Source of the DNA: Mytilus edulis
Taxonomy: Eukaryota > Mollusca > Bivalvia > Mytilida > Mytilidae
NCBI RefSeq assembly: GCF_963676685.1
Contig: NC_092345.1
Coordinates: 78,619,592 to 78,683,591 of the forward strand
Reading direction: 5' to 3'
DNA: 64,000 nt
Both the position numbers and the translations under genes were made by a program. Of this stretch, positions 1 through 11,858 are shown piece after piece (position 1 is the stretch's first letter; the number at the start of each line of letters is the position of its first letter). The notes beneath the pieces were generated by a model that was given only the letters and a program-made list of their open reading frames with translations, was not told the origin of the DNA and did not search any database.

Positions 1-720
1 AAACGGTATTTGGTAGGCCATAAAATTTACCCCAATTTAGAATTGGCTCTTGAATTTTGAAAAGTCGAAATAGGATGAACGGATCCTATAATACTTGAAG
101 GCAAATATAATACAAGGCCAAACGAAAAAATCTCACAAATTTATATTGAAACAACGTTCAAACCTCTGATTGAGTTGGATAAAAAAAAACGCATTTATTA
201 CGTATTCATGATAAACAAAATTCTTGGTAGAGTGAACTTAATACAGCACTTTCAATATTTTCCAAAAGATCAAAATTGTGAAAAAATATATTTTAACAAG
301 ACGCATTTGACTAGAAGGTCGAACAACTAATGTTCTCAAACCCTGGGTTACTGCCATAGCGATTGTAGAATAAACGGATCACCAGATGTAACAAAATTAA
401 TCTGATTTATTAACTTCATACAAAACAGAAAACAATAAATTTTCGGAAAAGATAGTGAACCGCAAACATTAGGTGCAAAAATTTGTACACCATATCTGGA
501 TTGCGACAATTAATGTCTCTTCAGTTATGTTAAGAATCGAAATGACATTTGGAAGGCCATACAATAAACCTCAATTTAGGATAGACTCTTGACTTTGGAA
601 GAGTCGTAATAGGATGAACCCGAAGTCAAATATAAAATAAACCATGAAGAAATCTAAAATGAAAACAACTTTTAAACCTATAATTGCGATGAATAAAAAT
701 CGCAAACCCGGGTTTTTGGA
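1..720. repeat. Diverged direct repeat pair (about 1-190 and 540-705)
   Basis: The text from base 1 (TTTGGTAGGCCATAAAAT..., then a GAAAAGTCGAAATAGGATGAAC block) recurs in diverged form from about 540 (TTTGGAAGGCCATACAAT..., GAAGAGTCGTAATAGGATGAAC). Both copies then lead into an AACAAC.TTCAAACCT.. block. At 480-540 lies a dispersed repeat (GCGACAATTAATGTCTCTTCAGT) seen again near 11905 and 28870. I see no coding potential. This looks like an old dispersed repeat present in tandem. Confidence 0.6.
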
Positions 721-2821
721 AAGGGTTCCTTTTGCTGAGTCTTTAAGTTAACTATCTACCATATTATTTGTAGACTGTTCGGTGTCATTTCGTCGTTTAG
801 GTTACCAAATAGTTAAACGTAAAAGATTCTTTTTTATCTATTATTTAGTTTTAGAAAAAGTTCATTTAAATTCAATAATTCATTTTTCAATTTGAAGTTC
901 ATAGTCTTACGTCTGACACATCGGCTGTCAATTGCTTCATTTCTTACATGAGAGGTTATTAATAAAAGCTGTAAATTTGAAATAAATTGAAGTTTGCCTC
1001 TCCTATTCTTTCAATTTCTTTTATATAAGATTATCTATCGTCATTATAAAAAGCATCAATCGTCATTTTGTCCATCAGTCAATTATATAGTATAATAAGC
1101 TGTGGTCTTCATCCCGAAATCTCAAGCATAATTGATTCTGCTACAATACACTAGCACACGTAAGTATTCTAGTACAGTACAGCGTTAAAACCTAAAATAA
1201 CAACAAATATCAATTTATTATCCCATGGTTTCAACACCGATCGTGCAAATTCATATTTATAGTTGCCCAAAATTAAGGATGTTCGCTACTCTGTTTAAAC
1301 AAAAATCATTTTACAAGACTGATATAAATTGATAGCATTTAAATAAAGGAATAAGAAAAGCTGAAAAAAATAAAGGGAGTGTGTGCTTGTTTTCATGATA
1401 TATAAGCAGTTGAAAATTTGGCGGGAAATAATTATCTCTAGACTTTTCATACATTAAACATTGGCAACTTTTTTTCTTCTTTCAAACATTATGAGAAAAT
1501 AACAAGGATTTCATAACATTTTCAAATACGGCTTTTTTTAGAACTATATGTAATAAAATAATGATAAGAAAAGTAATGGTAACGGGGAATTTTTTAAAAT
1601 TGTACCACATAGATTAAGTTAGAGCATTCCGAAGATCTAGCAGAACTTAGAAAAACCAAAAGAGCGAAAATCTTTAAATCACGTCTAGACATTGTGAAAA
1701 AAAACCCAGAATGACAAATCTGATGATAAATAAAGTAAACGATTTAACATGAAAGAATAATTGGGAAGTGTTACAAGGGTCAGAATTAGTGTATTTTTAA
1801 GGTATAGCATAAAGTAGGCAAAATCAACCAATAAATCATTTTTATATCTTTAAAAGCTGTCGAGCAGACAATATAATAATTTGATCTTATTTCTGATTTT
1901 TGAATTATCATGACCTCAACAATTACATTCCTAAAGCGTGTTAACCACAGATAAGTTTAGGAGAAACAAATTCAGATAATAGTCCTGCTAAGATTGCTTA
2001 ATTTATGATCGCTGGATAACAAAATGAAAAGCAAGGTTCTTCGGGTAAAATGCTGAAGAATATAAAAAAAGTTCATACAGGGATCATTAAATGATACAAA
2101 GTAGGGTTTTCTACAGAAACAATACTACTTTTGATATGATACGATCAGCACATTCTTCTAACTATTTCATTAAATACATCTCTAACAAACGTCGGGTTAC
2201 GTAAAATCATTGAAAATTGATAGTTAAAAACAACGTTTTGCTTCCGATGAACAATATATCGCTATTGATCATGATGTCGATTTCGGAAATAGATAATGCA
2301 AGAACTAAAACAAAAATGATTAATATAGTGGACGTAAAACAACCCTCTCCTTTTTAATTCCGATGAGTGTTTTTTTTTAAACAGAACGTACATTACAAAT
2401 CTTCACAGGAAAATACGCACGGAGTTTATATATATAGTCTTTCTACTTAATTTTGTAAATATCAAAATAAACCAATGAAATTGCTTTTTTAAACAATCGT
2501 CTACAATTAAATCAAAATAAAACAAAACATTTAATTGTATGTTCTTGCACGCTTGAAAAAAACAGTTTTTCATTTTTTTTGTTTGAATACAAGGGGAACA
2601 ACCAGAGTTTTTCTTTGACATTTTCTCATACTAAGAGGAATAACTCAAAGTCTTCACTCACTAGTGTGATTAAGTATAGTCTGTATCATCAATTATCTAG
2701 CAAAGAACGAAATCGTTTTCTCTGTAATGTTTTCATACCACCGCTAAAGATTCTATCAAGCCAAATGTGTTTGGTGAAATGATATATTTTGAAATTTCAA
2801 ATAAAAAATAATGGTGGTGGT

Positions 2822-2841
2822 GGGGGGGGGGGGGGGGGGGG
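2822..2841 (+). repeat. Homopolymer run of 20 G
   Basis: Twenty consecutive G follow (TGG)n and are followed by GTTGTTCG and further G-rich text to about 2871. Such a run can form G-quadruplexes and is error-prone in sequencing, so its true length is uncertain. Confidence 0.9.
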
Positions 2842-3595
2842 TTGTTCGTTTTTTGGGGGAGAGGGGGAGGATTTATGCTATTTTCCTTAAGATTGATCAA
2901 AATTTCAATGAAAAAAAAATTGAGGTGGAGTCTCATATCTAAGCAATTGTAAACCAATAAATTAAAGAGAGATTTGCATTCATCACTGCTTTCATTGATT
3001 GGACTGTATACTTCAGACCTCAGACTTTTCAATGAATCAAACCAGTCATATAAAATGTATAGACCTAAGTCTGTCAAAGGAGGTTTTAAATGATTTGCGA
3101 CAATGCAAATACTTAACTTTAGAACATAAACAAATATCTTTAATCAATGAATTCAAAATCATAGTTTTAAACAAGGGAAATAATAATGAACATTCTGAAA
3201 CTGATTATACTAGTAAGGGAGACAACTACATATAGACGTTCATATTCACTCAACGTGCATCACTATGCATTATCTTTGAACTATGCGACGAAGAGGAATG
3301 ATTTTTTCAATACAATGACTGTACCTTGTATAATACATAGATGCTAATAACAGAATGAAAGGTGGAAATAAGCAAAGAATTAAGGTCAATTCAAGATTAT
3401 TGTATGTGTCCATTGAAAATAAGTTGTGATTGCAATGCGCATTTCAACTTCCTGTAAAAATATAGAGTTATTGTCCTTTAAACCTAGTGGCAGGGAAAAG
3501 TTTATATCTCCCAGTTGGCTTGTATATCCTATCATGATTTCCTTAATAATGGGTTGCTGCTCACAAGGAAGCTCTAAAACTGTTTTTGGTGGGGT

Positions 3596-3815
3596 TCGTG
3601 ATGCTCAGTTTAATGTGTTTTTTTATGTATTTTTTGTACTATTTTTTGTTTTTTTATGTATTTTTTTATGTATTTTTTGTTTGTTTTTGTTTTCCTTTTT
3701 CAGTCCTGGTGTTGTAAGTTTATGAGTTCGACTTATGCGTTTGAATGACTCTCGGGTATCTTTCGCCTCTCTTTGTTGCTTTCTCTGGTGACATTAAACT
3801 CGTACAACTTAAACT
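3596..3815 (+). repeat. Dispersed T-rich repeat with TTTTTATGTAT units
   Basis: An imperfect array of TTTTTATGTATTTTTTGT-like units (3618-3690) is followed by a conserved-looking tail (GTAAGTTTATGAGTTCGAC... to GACATTAAACTCGTACAACTTAAACTG). The tail reads like the end of a dispersed mussel repeat. The assignment rests on general resemblance only. Confidence 0.45.
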
Positions 3816-6054
3816 GAAATTTGTCTTACAATCATTTAATCTCTAATCATCGCGTTGTATACCGTAAACGTTGATTTGCACGATTTCACTAACAACCTTT
3901 TTGAATAAAACAAAAATGAGACCTGTGTATCAACAATAATTTATGTAACAACAATATAATAACTCTTATGAAAAATGTATGCTTATATTTTTGAAGATTT
4001 TCAAGGAAGTTCGTCCGATGTTCAAATATTCAATCATTTTAAAAGAATTCAATTGAAAAATGTTCAGAAAATATAAGAGATAAATTCATAATTTGTCAAT
4101 TTTCAATTACAGTTCATCGAGTCAAAGTCTCAGATTTTTCCTATTGTATTTCATTCTCTCATAAATCTTAAATGAAGTTTGCAACATCAATTCATGAGAC
4201 CACTAAATTCTATAGGGTATAAAATTTGTTCTATTGATGTTTTTGGAAATCTGCGACACAGTTTTGGAGGTTAAGCTGTGTTGTACAAGAATCTATAAAA
4301 TATTTTGGGATGCTATGCAGAACAAAGACGCTAAATTCATTCAAGTGTGGACATCACAATATAGCAACTAATTAAATAATAATTAACTATGTAATAATTA
4401 TGTCATAATGAAATTATCACAATTTAAAAGATTAATCTTTCTTCTTTCTTTTGGTACCTCATTTATAAAATATAAAGAAGGATGAAATGAATTACATCAG
4501 TTTAAAGTTGTCTGATTGGGAGTGAAAAAATCTTTGTATTGTGCTACCTTAACTTGTCTGTTACATGTAAAAATTTCACCTTGTGCCGCCATAACGTTAA
4601 ATAGATAAATTGTGACTGAGGTGGAGAGTTGTTTCATTGACACTCATACTACATCTTCTTATATCTCTTTACTAAGATCCTAGTCCGATAGTATTTAAAC
4701 ATATACTTAAAAAAATCATTTGATTGCATTTTTGAATTAACTAATTGTTTCATCTATTTCTAACGTTTCATGTGTATCTCTCTTCATCGTAATGTATTCG
4801 TTCTATTTTCATGGCTGTTTTTCGGTTGATGAAGTAAAATGATCATGAGAAAATAAGAAATGGTGGATAATAATTGCGATCGGATCGGGAATGCAATTAA
4901 ATACAATTCAACTACAAAATTTGTGTAATATTGGTTGTATCATGAAATGCGGAAGAAATCAGAAAACAATTTGTGACTTTTAAATGCTCATATGGACGTC
5001 ATTTGACCTCAGGTGGATATATTTCTCAGTGGCAATCATACCTTATAATTTTCTTAGATTTCGACAATACATACGAACGAACGTCAAGGGAGCTTCTATA
5101 ACATTCCAGGGAGAACACTGAGTGTACGATTTATCCAGAAAAAACAGCATTCTTTCCTTAACAAAATCAATATTAAATTAGTTCTGTTTATGTTTATGAT
5201 CATCTTATAAGCGTCGACCGATTAACAGATTTACAGGATATTTTAAAACGAGTAAACTGTGAAATCCAGTGTTAATTCCAGGGGAACAATTAACACACGA
5301 ACACATCCTCAAACAGTATTTATTAAGATAGGAGTAGTTACATACAATATAGGAAGTACACCACTAATTCATGGTCCCATTGCTTTCTATGTTAAATTCC
5401 TCCGTTTCAAGTAGGCACACCTCTTTTGTTTTAAGTTCAAATAAAGTGGCAATCATTGCATTTCAAAGCAACACTTTATGGTGTCTTGTACTGAAAAAAT
5501 CAACATACCTTTAATTGCATATAAGAAAGAACTGGTTCCCGAAACTTTGGATGTACCAAAACAGGTACTTCAGATCTGACAAACAGACAAAATGTACCCT
5601 CTTTTTAAAATTTGGTGCATTTTTTTTAATATTCAAAATCAAAAGTCCAAAAGTGTTTTACAATGATCACCAGTCCTTCAGCTTTCATTTGATACCAACA
5701 ATACCTAAATATTCTACATATTTTGAAAGTTACACTCATGCGTAGGAACTATTTTGTGTTAAATATGTACTACTTTCTGGTATGTGCTTTCTGGCCGGGC
5801 CTGAATTAGTGGTGTTACACCTATAATTGTCCGCTAACTGTAACAACCAACCACCAAATAGATGATCAGTAATATTGATACAAAAAACAAATTGTAATAT
5901 CTTTAAAAGTATAGTTGTCCAAAAACAAACAAGACAAACAAGTATCAAATTATAATAAAAAAATACACCAGCTATTTAGCAGTTAAATCTGAATTTAAAT
6001 GAATTAAAGCACATCAATGGTAAAATATTTTTTTGATGTATGAAAATTAAAGGT

Positions 6055-6180
6055 GTGGTATGATGGCCAATGAGGCAAATATCCACTAGGGACAAAACGA
6101 CCTCGGGGTTAGCATTTATAGGTCCCCGTTTGGCCTTCAAATAGGACCAAACCATTTAAAGTCTTTCTAGTCATGCATTG
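6055..6180 (+). repeat. Dispersed repeat (GGTATGATGGCCAATGAGG family)
   Basis: The block starting GGTATGATGGCCAATGAGGCAA, with ATCCACTAGGGAC and a segment ending near the CCGTTTGGCCTTCA block, resembles the repeat family with a GTATGAGTGCCAATGAGACAACTC-type head. That family recurs at about 15640, 37600, 40700, 47545, 55900 and 58880. No coding function is apparent. Confidence 0.55.
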
Positions 6181-6858
6181 AGTACACGATCAAAATAACG
6201 CATTGCTTGATCTTCACGATCAATCTTGATGAAAAATATTAAAATTTTTAAACAAATAATCTAAAACTTCTCAAGAAAAACTTCACTCCCAATTTACTCT
6301 ACTATCTGAAATATACCGGATCTAGTTTTAAATATATAATAATTTACCGACAATTGACTTCCAATTGTAGTTTAACGAACATGATATGAAACGGAAAGTA
6401 CCTTTATAAAAGATATATTTGTATGCATGTACTTAAAAATGTTGGTTTGTCATTGTTATCATAAGTTTTTGTTTCTTGTTCTTTTATTCAGGACTTTGTA
6501 AAGTCTCAGTAAAACAGATTAAAGTGATCGGCATGCATTTTAAACATTTTATAAGATTTAACAAAATGGTGATCATTTATTGAAACAAAGAACACTTTTC
6601 TGTATTATACATAAAGTCATTTTTCCTCCTCTCTCCACACATATATATACATTACAAACAAAAAATACACACGCATTGTCATAAAAATAAAGGTCCCTGT
6701 GTAAAAAAGGTTCAAATATAGAACATCAAACCATGGAAGTATAATATTACAATTAATGCTACCATGGTCAAACATAGAACAGATTTTATACTCTTTGGTT
6801 TACTCTTGAAATGTTAATTTTGGTTTTGCTTTTAATTTTCATACCTCTTCCATATTCT

Positions 6859-7770
6859 CTATGACGGTCCTGATGTAGTTGTGTTCATAGTTGATACCTT
6901 ATTTGACTTCCAGAATCTTAAATGTTGCCTATATTTTTTTATTCTCAGGACATAAATCACCGGATCAAGCAGTGGATTAAATAACATGAATATATTGTTA
7001 GCAATCCATAATAAGGACATAATTTCGTCAGATGCCCCTATACTGTACACATAAAATACCAGAATACTTCGCGGTAGAACAGCAAGTAATGCAACGGATA
7101 TAATTATTCCAAGGGTCGTATTATTCCGGCGCATTCTATGTGTTTCCAATTTCCTTTTGCCTATCTGATTTTCAACTGTAGAAGATTGAATCCCTATTTT
7201 GTGTTGTTGTTTTTTAACTCTTGCAAGAATAATCGCATACAAAATGACGATGAAACTGACGATGATCATAGCAGGTGCGTCATGGGAAAAAAGAGCTACT
7301 GGATGAGTCGTCTGCTTAACATGACAAGGATCCATTCTACCGTAACGAGCGTCTATAATAAATCTAGTCACAGCAAATATGTGACATAACACAAAACAAA
7401 TAATAACGGTCTTATTGCTAGTAAGTATTTGTAAAATTTTAAGCTTTGGTACATATGTCGCATTCAGTCTCTCAAAACATATTATCAACGTTTGGATCAA
7501 AGACGAAATCACAGCACCCGATAAAAAGTGTTTTATAAACATACACTGATAACGGTATTCTACTGTTTGGTTGTTAAGAAGATTTAGAATGCTGATGTAT
7601 ATGAAGCCAAGTCCGATAACAGAATCACTAAGACTTAGATATAAAGCTAAAAGAAGAAACCTATTCTTCTGTAGTTCTTTAGAAGTAAAAGAAACATATA
7701 TAGAACATCCATGAAAAGATAGTAGTATGCAGGTGACGACAAGGCATGATATCCAAACACCTAGCGCCAT
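6859..7770 (-). CDS. Orphan class A (rhodopsin-like) G-protein-coupled receptor
   Basis: An intronless 303-aa ORF with seven hydrophobic segments: roughly residues 5-28, 38-62, 75-99, 120-138, 163-184, 218-241 and 250-275. Class A landmarks are visible: Asp49 in TM2 (LSLSD), Cys76 before TM3 and Cys149 in the second extracellular loop as the likely disulfide pair, Glu100-Arg101-Leu102 in place of DRY, Pro233 in TM6, and Asp269-Pro270-Val-Ile-Tyr273 as the NPxxY variant. The usual TM1 Asn (GN) is absent (Gly21-Cys22) and the CWxP motif reads LAVLP. The N-terminus is very short with no signal peptide. The ATG sits in a good context (A at -3, G at +4). A plasma-membrane receptor is expected. The ligand cannot be read from the sequence. 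Overall shape recalls the short receptors of the melanocortin/adenosine-type branch, but I do not assign a subfamily. Confidence 0.85.
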   Translation of the reverse strand: MALGVWISCLVVTCILLSFHGCSIYVSFTSKELQKNRFLLLALYLSLSDSVIGLGFIYISILNLLNNQTVEYRYQCMFIKHFLSGAVISSLIQTLIICFERLNATYVPKLKILQILTSNKTVIICFVLCHIFAVTRFIIDARYGRMDPCHVKQTTHPVALFSHDAPAMIIVSFIVILYAIILARVKKQQHKIGIQSSTVENQIGKRKLETHRMRRNNTTLGIIISVALLAVLPRSILVFYVYSIGASDEIMSLLWIANNIFMLFNPLLDPVIYVLRIKKYRQHLRFWKSNKVSTMNTTTSGPS

Positions 7771-8324
7771 TTCTATTGCAGTTGTTTCTCAAGCAACATA
7801 TATGTAGTGTTCAAATACGAAGACAAAGCTGATATTTAATCTAATGGATTCAAGTCTTATATCCATCCTTTAAGTTTATGGTTAGTGGCGTTTCATATTA
7901 TTATTACGGTAAATAATTACTAAATAAAGCCTACAAATGATTTATAAATCATTGATTCTTTTTAATTATCAAAGCTAGCAATATTTCAGCATAGTTTAAG
8001 GACATCATATATAAAACATCGTTAGTGTGACGTCTTATTTCACAGTAAAAGGTAACGAGGCAAAACATATATCTTACATTTAATTTTAATGAGTAAAGTG
8101 TAGTTGTCTTTGTAAATATTCCGAATTCTCACTGACATTAATCCGCAGAAAACACCATGTCCTTATTATTTTAAGCATATAAGAGATTCTACCCTCTTTG
8201 TTTTAATAACATGCTGGTATATAATGCACCCGCATCATACATATTATCTATGTTTGAAGTTGTTTGAAATGTAGATAGATAAAAAAAACCCATCTAATAT
8301 CGTGTTCTGTTACGAGAATATGGC
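7771..8324. other. Upstream region of the receptor gene, no feature recognised
   Basis: This AT-rich stretch lies 5' of the minus-strand receptor gene and should contain its promoter. I see no convincing TATA box with a nearby initiator and no other gene. Confidence 0.4.
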
Positions 8325-10449
8325 TTGATCTATTTGTTTCCGTTGTTGCAGTTAGTCAAGTCTACTAGTTTTGGTATTGTTATGATGTTGACTTCCTATA
8401 TTTTTCGGAATACTGGGTATAAAGTATCAGCTGCTAGCTCGTTAACTGGCTTAAAAAGTTGTGTAATAAGTTGGTGGTTGCTAGGTGTTTTTTTTTTGTT
8501 TTTTTTTTTCAATTTTTTAATTGCTTCCAGTATTCTTTTTTTGGTATCTGTATCTATTTTATAAGTCCTTTGGTGCTTCAAGAATATCTGCTAGTTCTCC
8601 CAGATCTTATCGGTTAAGGACTTCTGGAAAATGTTTCTTCTATCTAAAGTATTGTTCTCGTTCTGTTTTGTATTTTGTCGTTTTTGTCTTTAATTGACAT
8701 GTTTACTTGAGTTTTTATACCACTTAGTTTGTTAAGTTGTTTAATACAACTGTCCCATTTTTGAAGATGAACTTTCTTACTCTCTTTTAGCTATAAAACC
8801 ATGTTTAATCCACAATTTTCTACATAAGAAAATGCCTAAACAAAGTCATGAATATGACAGTTATTATCTATTCGTTTGATTTGTTTGAGCTATTGATTTT
8901 GCCATTTGATTCGGGACTAACCTTTTTGAATTTTCCTCGGAGTTTAGTATTGTTGTGCGGTCATTCATCATTGACGGATATTGTGTTTGTATTGTCAGTT
9001 GTGAATTTGTTATTAGCTGGAACCTGTTTTTTATTTTCAGTTTAAACTCTAAATGATTTTGTGTCTTTTTATTTAGCAACAATATCCTTTTCACCTTTAC
9101 AAGGGTTGGCAACCTTTTTAAAAAGTTTTACTTTGATGTTTGCAATTACTAGATAGTGGTTGGTCACTCGAAACACATGTATCCCTTATAACACGTACAT
9201 ATTTGTTTGAGCCTTTCTACTTTCGATTTATGATAAAATGGTCTATTTGGTTTTGTCGCTACCAATTGGAGAAATCCATGCTAGCTTATGTATCTGCCTA
9301 TGAAGGGAGATATTACTATCCATTACTAAGTTATTGTTTCCACACACATCTTTGTGCGTTTTCTATAGTCATTAGTTTTGCCATACCAGTACTTTACATA
9401 ATTCTTTTATTTCCGATGTAATAATTTACATGATAACATTGGTGTTCTAATCACCTATCACTGTTGTAACATTATGTTTTGGGATTTATTTTTTATATCA
9501 GATTATGAAGCTCTATAGAACTATGTTTTCTCTTCATCGTCTGCTTCATTTGTTGGAGCATATCATTGAATAATGGGTTTCTTCGCACTATGCTTTCGTT
9601 TTTAGTGGTATACTCTATCACTGCCTTTGTTTTCTACTCATTAAAATTGGTTCTCCTTGGTGTTTCTCATCGTTCCTATCTGAATATACATATGTTTCAC
9701 CTGTAGTGGTTATTTGTTAACAATAACTAGTTTATCTACATTCCCTAATAGCTAGCAAGCTTTCCGGTTTCCAGCATTCACCTTTTAGGTGTGTTCTCGT
9801 GCTCAGAATACTTATCATGTTGTCAGCTTGCGTTTAGTCTTCACTGACACGATTCATGCTTGCAGATGTTTGTTAGTTCTCTGATCTTAACAGACGAGTT
9901 AAGTTTTTTTTTATTGTATCCTTGTTTCTGTAACTGTAGTTGGTCTTGGGTTCAATCTCCAACCTTGACGGCCATATCATTACCTTGTAGTAAATACACA
10001 ACCCACCCCCTTATTGTAAGTCTTGTAACAATGTGTTTGCTGATAAACAATTTTTTTATAACAACGTTTGTCAGTTTGGGTTGGAATGGTTTTACAGTGT
10101 GATTGCAGGCGAAGATGCCATTTAAAAAACTAAAATTATGTTGTGTTGTCTTGTGGTGAAATGATAATGCGCTGTATTCCTGTCATGTAATATTGTCATT
10201 TTAGTGTTATACTTAACAATGCCATAAAGGCGCGAAGTTTGGCTAGCCACAAAACAAGGTGCAACCCATCATTTTTCTAAAATGTCATGTACCAAGTCTT
10301 ATAATTTGTTTCTGTGTGTGTTGCATTGTTACTTGTTTTTTGGTGCACTTCAGTGTTTCTGTTGTTTTCCTCTTACAGTTGATGTGTTTCTCTCGGTTTT
10401 ATTTTTACCCGGATTTGTTTTCCTTCATCGATTTATGACTTTCGAACAG
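8325..10449 (+). repeat. Block of T-rich dispersed repeats
   Basis: Two families are recognisable. At 8848-9050 is the repeat with a TTCGTTTGATTTGTTTGAGC head and a GCCATTTGATTCGGGACTA segment, also present near 44060, 44660, 46440 and 50143. At 10285-10460 is the repeat whose text (CACTTCAGTGTTTCTGTTG ... CCCGGATTTGTTTTC ... ATCGATTTATGACTTTCGA) matches 50357-50475. All open frames here are low-complexity and T-rich; none looks like a gene. The missing 5' exons of the CAP gene could lie here or further upstream, but I could not find them. Confidence 0.6.
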
Positions 10450-11858
10450 CCGGTACAAATAAGGACACAATGAATAAACCAGGTGAGCCACCATATAGAC
10501 CTGTACTTTTTATTCTTGTAAATAATAATCACATAATAAATAACACCATAATCATACGTAACATGTTTGTTGTGGGTGAAATTACCTTTTCTGATCAATA
10601 CGATATACTCTTAGTAGGAAATGTCAAACAGGAAGTTATACGATGAATAAAGACTAATTTTATTGGATGATTGGAAGGCTACTCTAAATCTGGTACAAAC
10701 TCTAAGCAGAAAAATGCAAACGCTATTTTAGACAAAACAGTTTTTAGGATATTCGCACCTCTGTTCTAAAATAACAAGCTTTTTAAAAGACTGCTATGAA
10801 TTGATAGTATATAAATAAAGAAATTAAATTTGGCTGGAAATAAATTCTCTCGATTTTTCGTACATTTTCATTGGCGCCTCTTTTTTTTTCAAAACACTGA
10901 AAAAATAACAAGGATTTAACAAAATTTTCAAAGTGAAATGTTCAACTAAATGTAATCAAATCATGGAAAGAAAATTAGGGGGTAATTGGCAATGTTTTTT
11001 AATGGCACTACCTGGATAAAACCAGAGGACTTCCGAATATCTGGCAAAAAAAAAGGTAAAAACTAAAGCAGCGAACGTCCATAACTGTTATTCAACATTA
11101 TGACATCCTAAGTATATTACAACTGTTTTTGCTTTTATTTTCAACTTTCATAGGTGACTGTGTATATCGAATGTAATGCATGTAACGTTATATCTTTTTA
11201 AACAGGGAAGGAGGTGACAAAAGATTGGTATGATGAAATAGAGCAATATAGTTATTACGACAACGATCCTCCAAATCGAACCAAGACAAGTAAGAAAATA
11301 CATTGAATTGTAAAGTGTATCTTCAAAGATTTGCCAGCAATGTATGTTAAGTGTTTCGCTAAATTCAACGATTTACATTTTTATACCCTAATAAAATTGC
11401 AAATAGAAGCATTCAATTCTTATACTTTGCTACGATCATGAACTTGCGATTCATAGCATTTTTTCCCCCATTAAGTTTCCCATGCATTTTTGAAAAGTTG
11501 TATTAGAAGCCCCATGCCTCGAAATTTCGAGGCTTTCAATCACTCAAAATTATGGATTATTATGAAACATACATCTGTTGTAATATTAAACATAACATCA
11601 TAATAATGATTTTATAAACTTTCAGAGTGCCGAAATTTTACACAGCTGATCTGGAAGGACACAAAGGAAGTAGGATTTGGTATGACAGTGAAAGGAAAGC
11701 GCGTGATTGTAGTGGCATGTTATAAACCTGTTGGTAACGTAAAAGGAAAATATCACGAACAAGTTTTGCCACGTCTAGTTCAGGAACCATCTGAAAGAAG
11801 ATTTTCCAAGTGTTTATCTCCACGTGATAACGAATCAGATGATGATGATAATATTTGA
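10450..11858 (+). CDS. CAP-superfamily protein, C-terminal part (GLIPR2/GAPR-1-like), 5' exons not found
   Basis: Three exons join in a single frame: 10450-10482 (ending MNKP plus 1 nt, donor GTGAGC), 11206-11289 (GKEVTKDWYDEIEQYSYYD..., acceptor TTTTTAAACAG, donor GTAAGA) and 11626-11858 (CRNFTQLIWKDTKEVGFGM..., stop TGA). The segments GKEV..WYDEI..Y, FTQLIWK.T..VGFGM and V.ACYKPVGNVKGKYHEQVLP are the CAP signature blocks of the GLIPR2/GAPR-1 type. The tail is unusual: it goes on about 30 residues past the domain and ends in an acidic run (ESDDDDNI). The N-terminal half of the domain (His and Glu motifs, GENL block) is not visible upstream. The first exon acceptor (CGAACAG) abuts or lies inside a dispersed repeat. 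ATG10470 is in frame but would start mid-domain. Either the 5' exons are distant or the gene has been truncated. Function is uncertain: membrane-associated or secreted CAP protein. Confidence 0.75.

Larger units (their letters stand above)
721..6858. other. Intergenic, repeat-rich, no gene recognised
   Basis: No open frame here resembles a known protein. Short ORFs at 2579-3235 and 3426-3725 run through homopolymers and repeat-like sequence. Contents include a poly-G run at 2822-2841, a T-rich repeat at 3596-3815 and a dispersed repeat at 6055-6180. The sequence at 4980-5150 has a slightly higher-complexity look, but no intact frame was found. Regulatory DNA for the receptor gene transcribed from 7770 would lie on its far side, above 7770, not here. 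Confidence 0.5.

Noticed and set aside
4980-5150. Possible exon-like, less repetitive segment
   Set aside because: No intact frame with splice borders or recognisable domain; may be an old retroelement scrap.
9935-9985. tRNA-like GGGTTCAATCTCC box
   Set aside because: No matching acceptor stem, D-arm or anticodon arm could be placed around it.
11638-11823. Minus-strand ORF
   Set aside because: Antisense shadow of the last CAP exon, whose sense reading matches CAP motifs.
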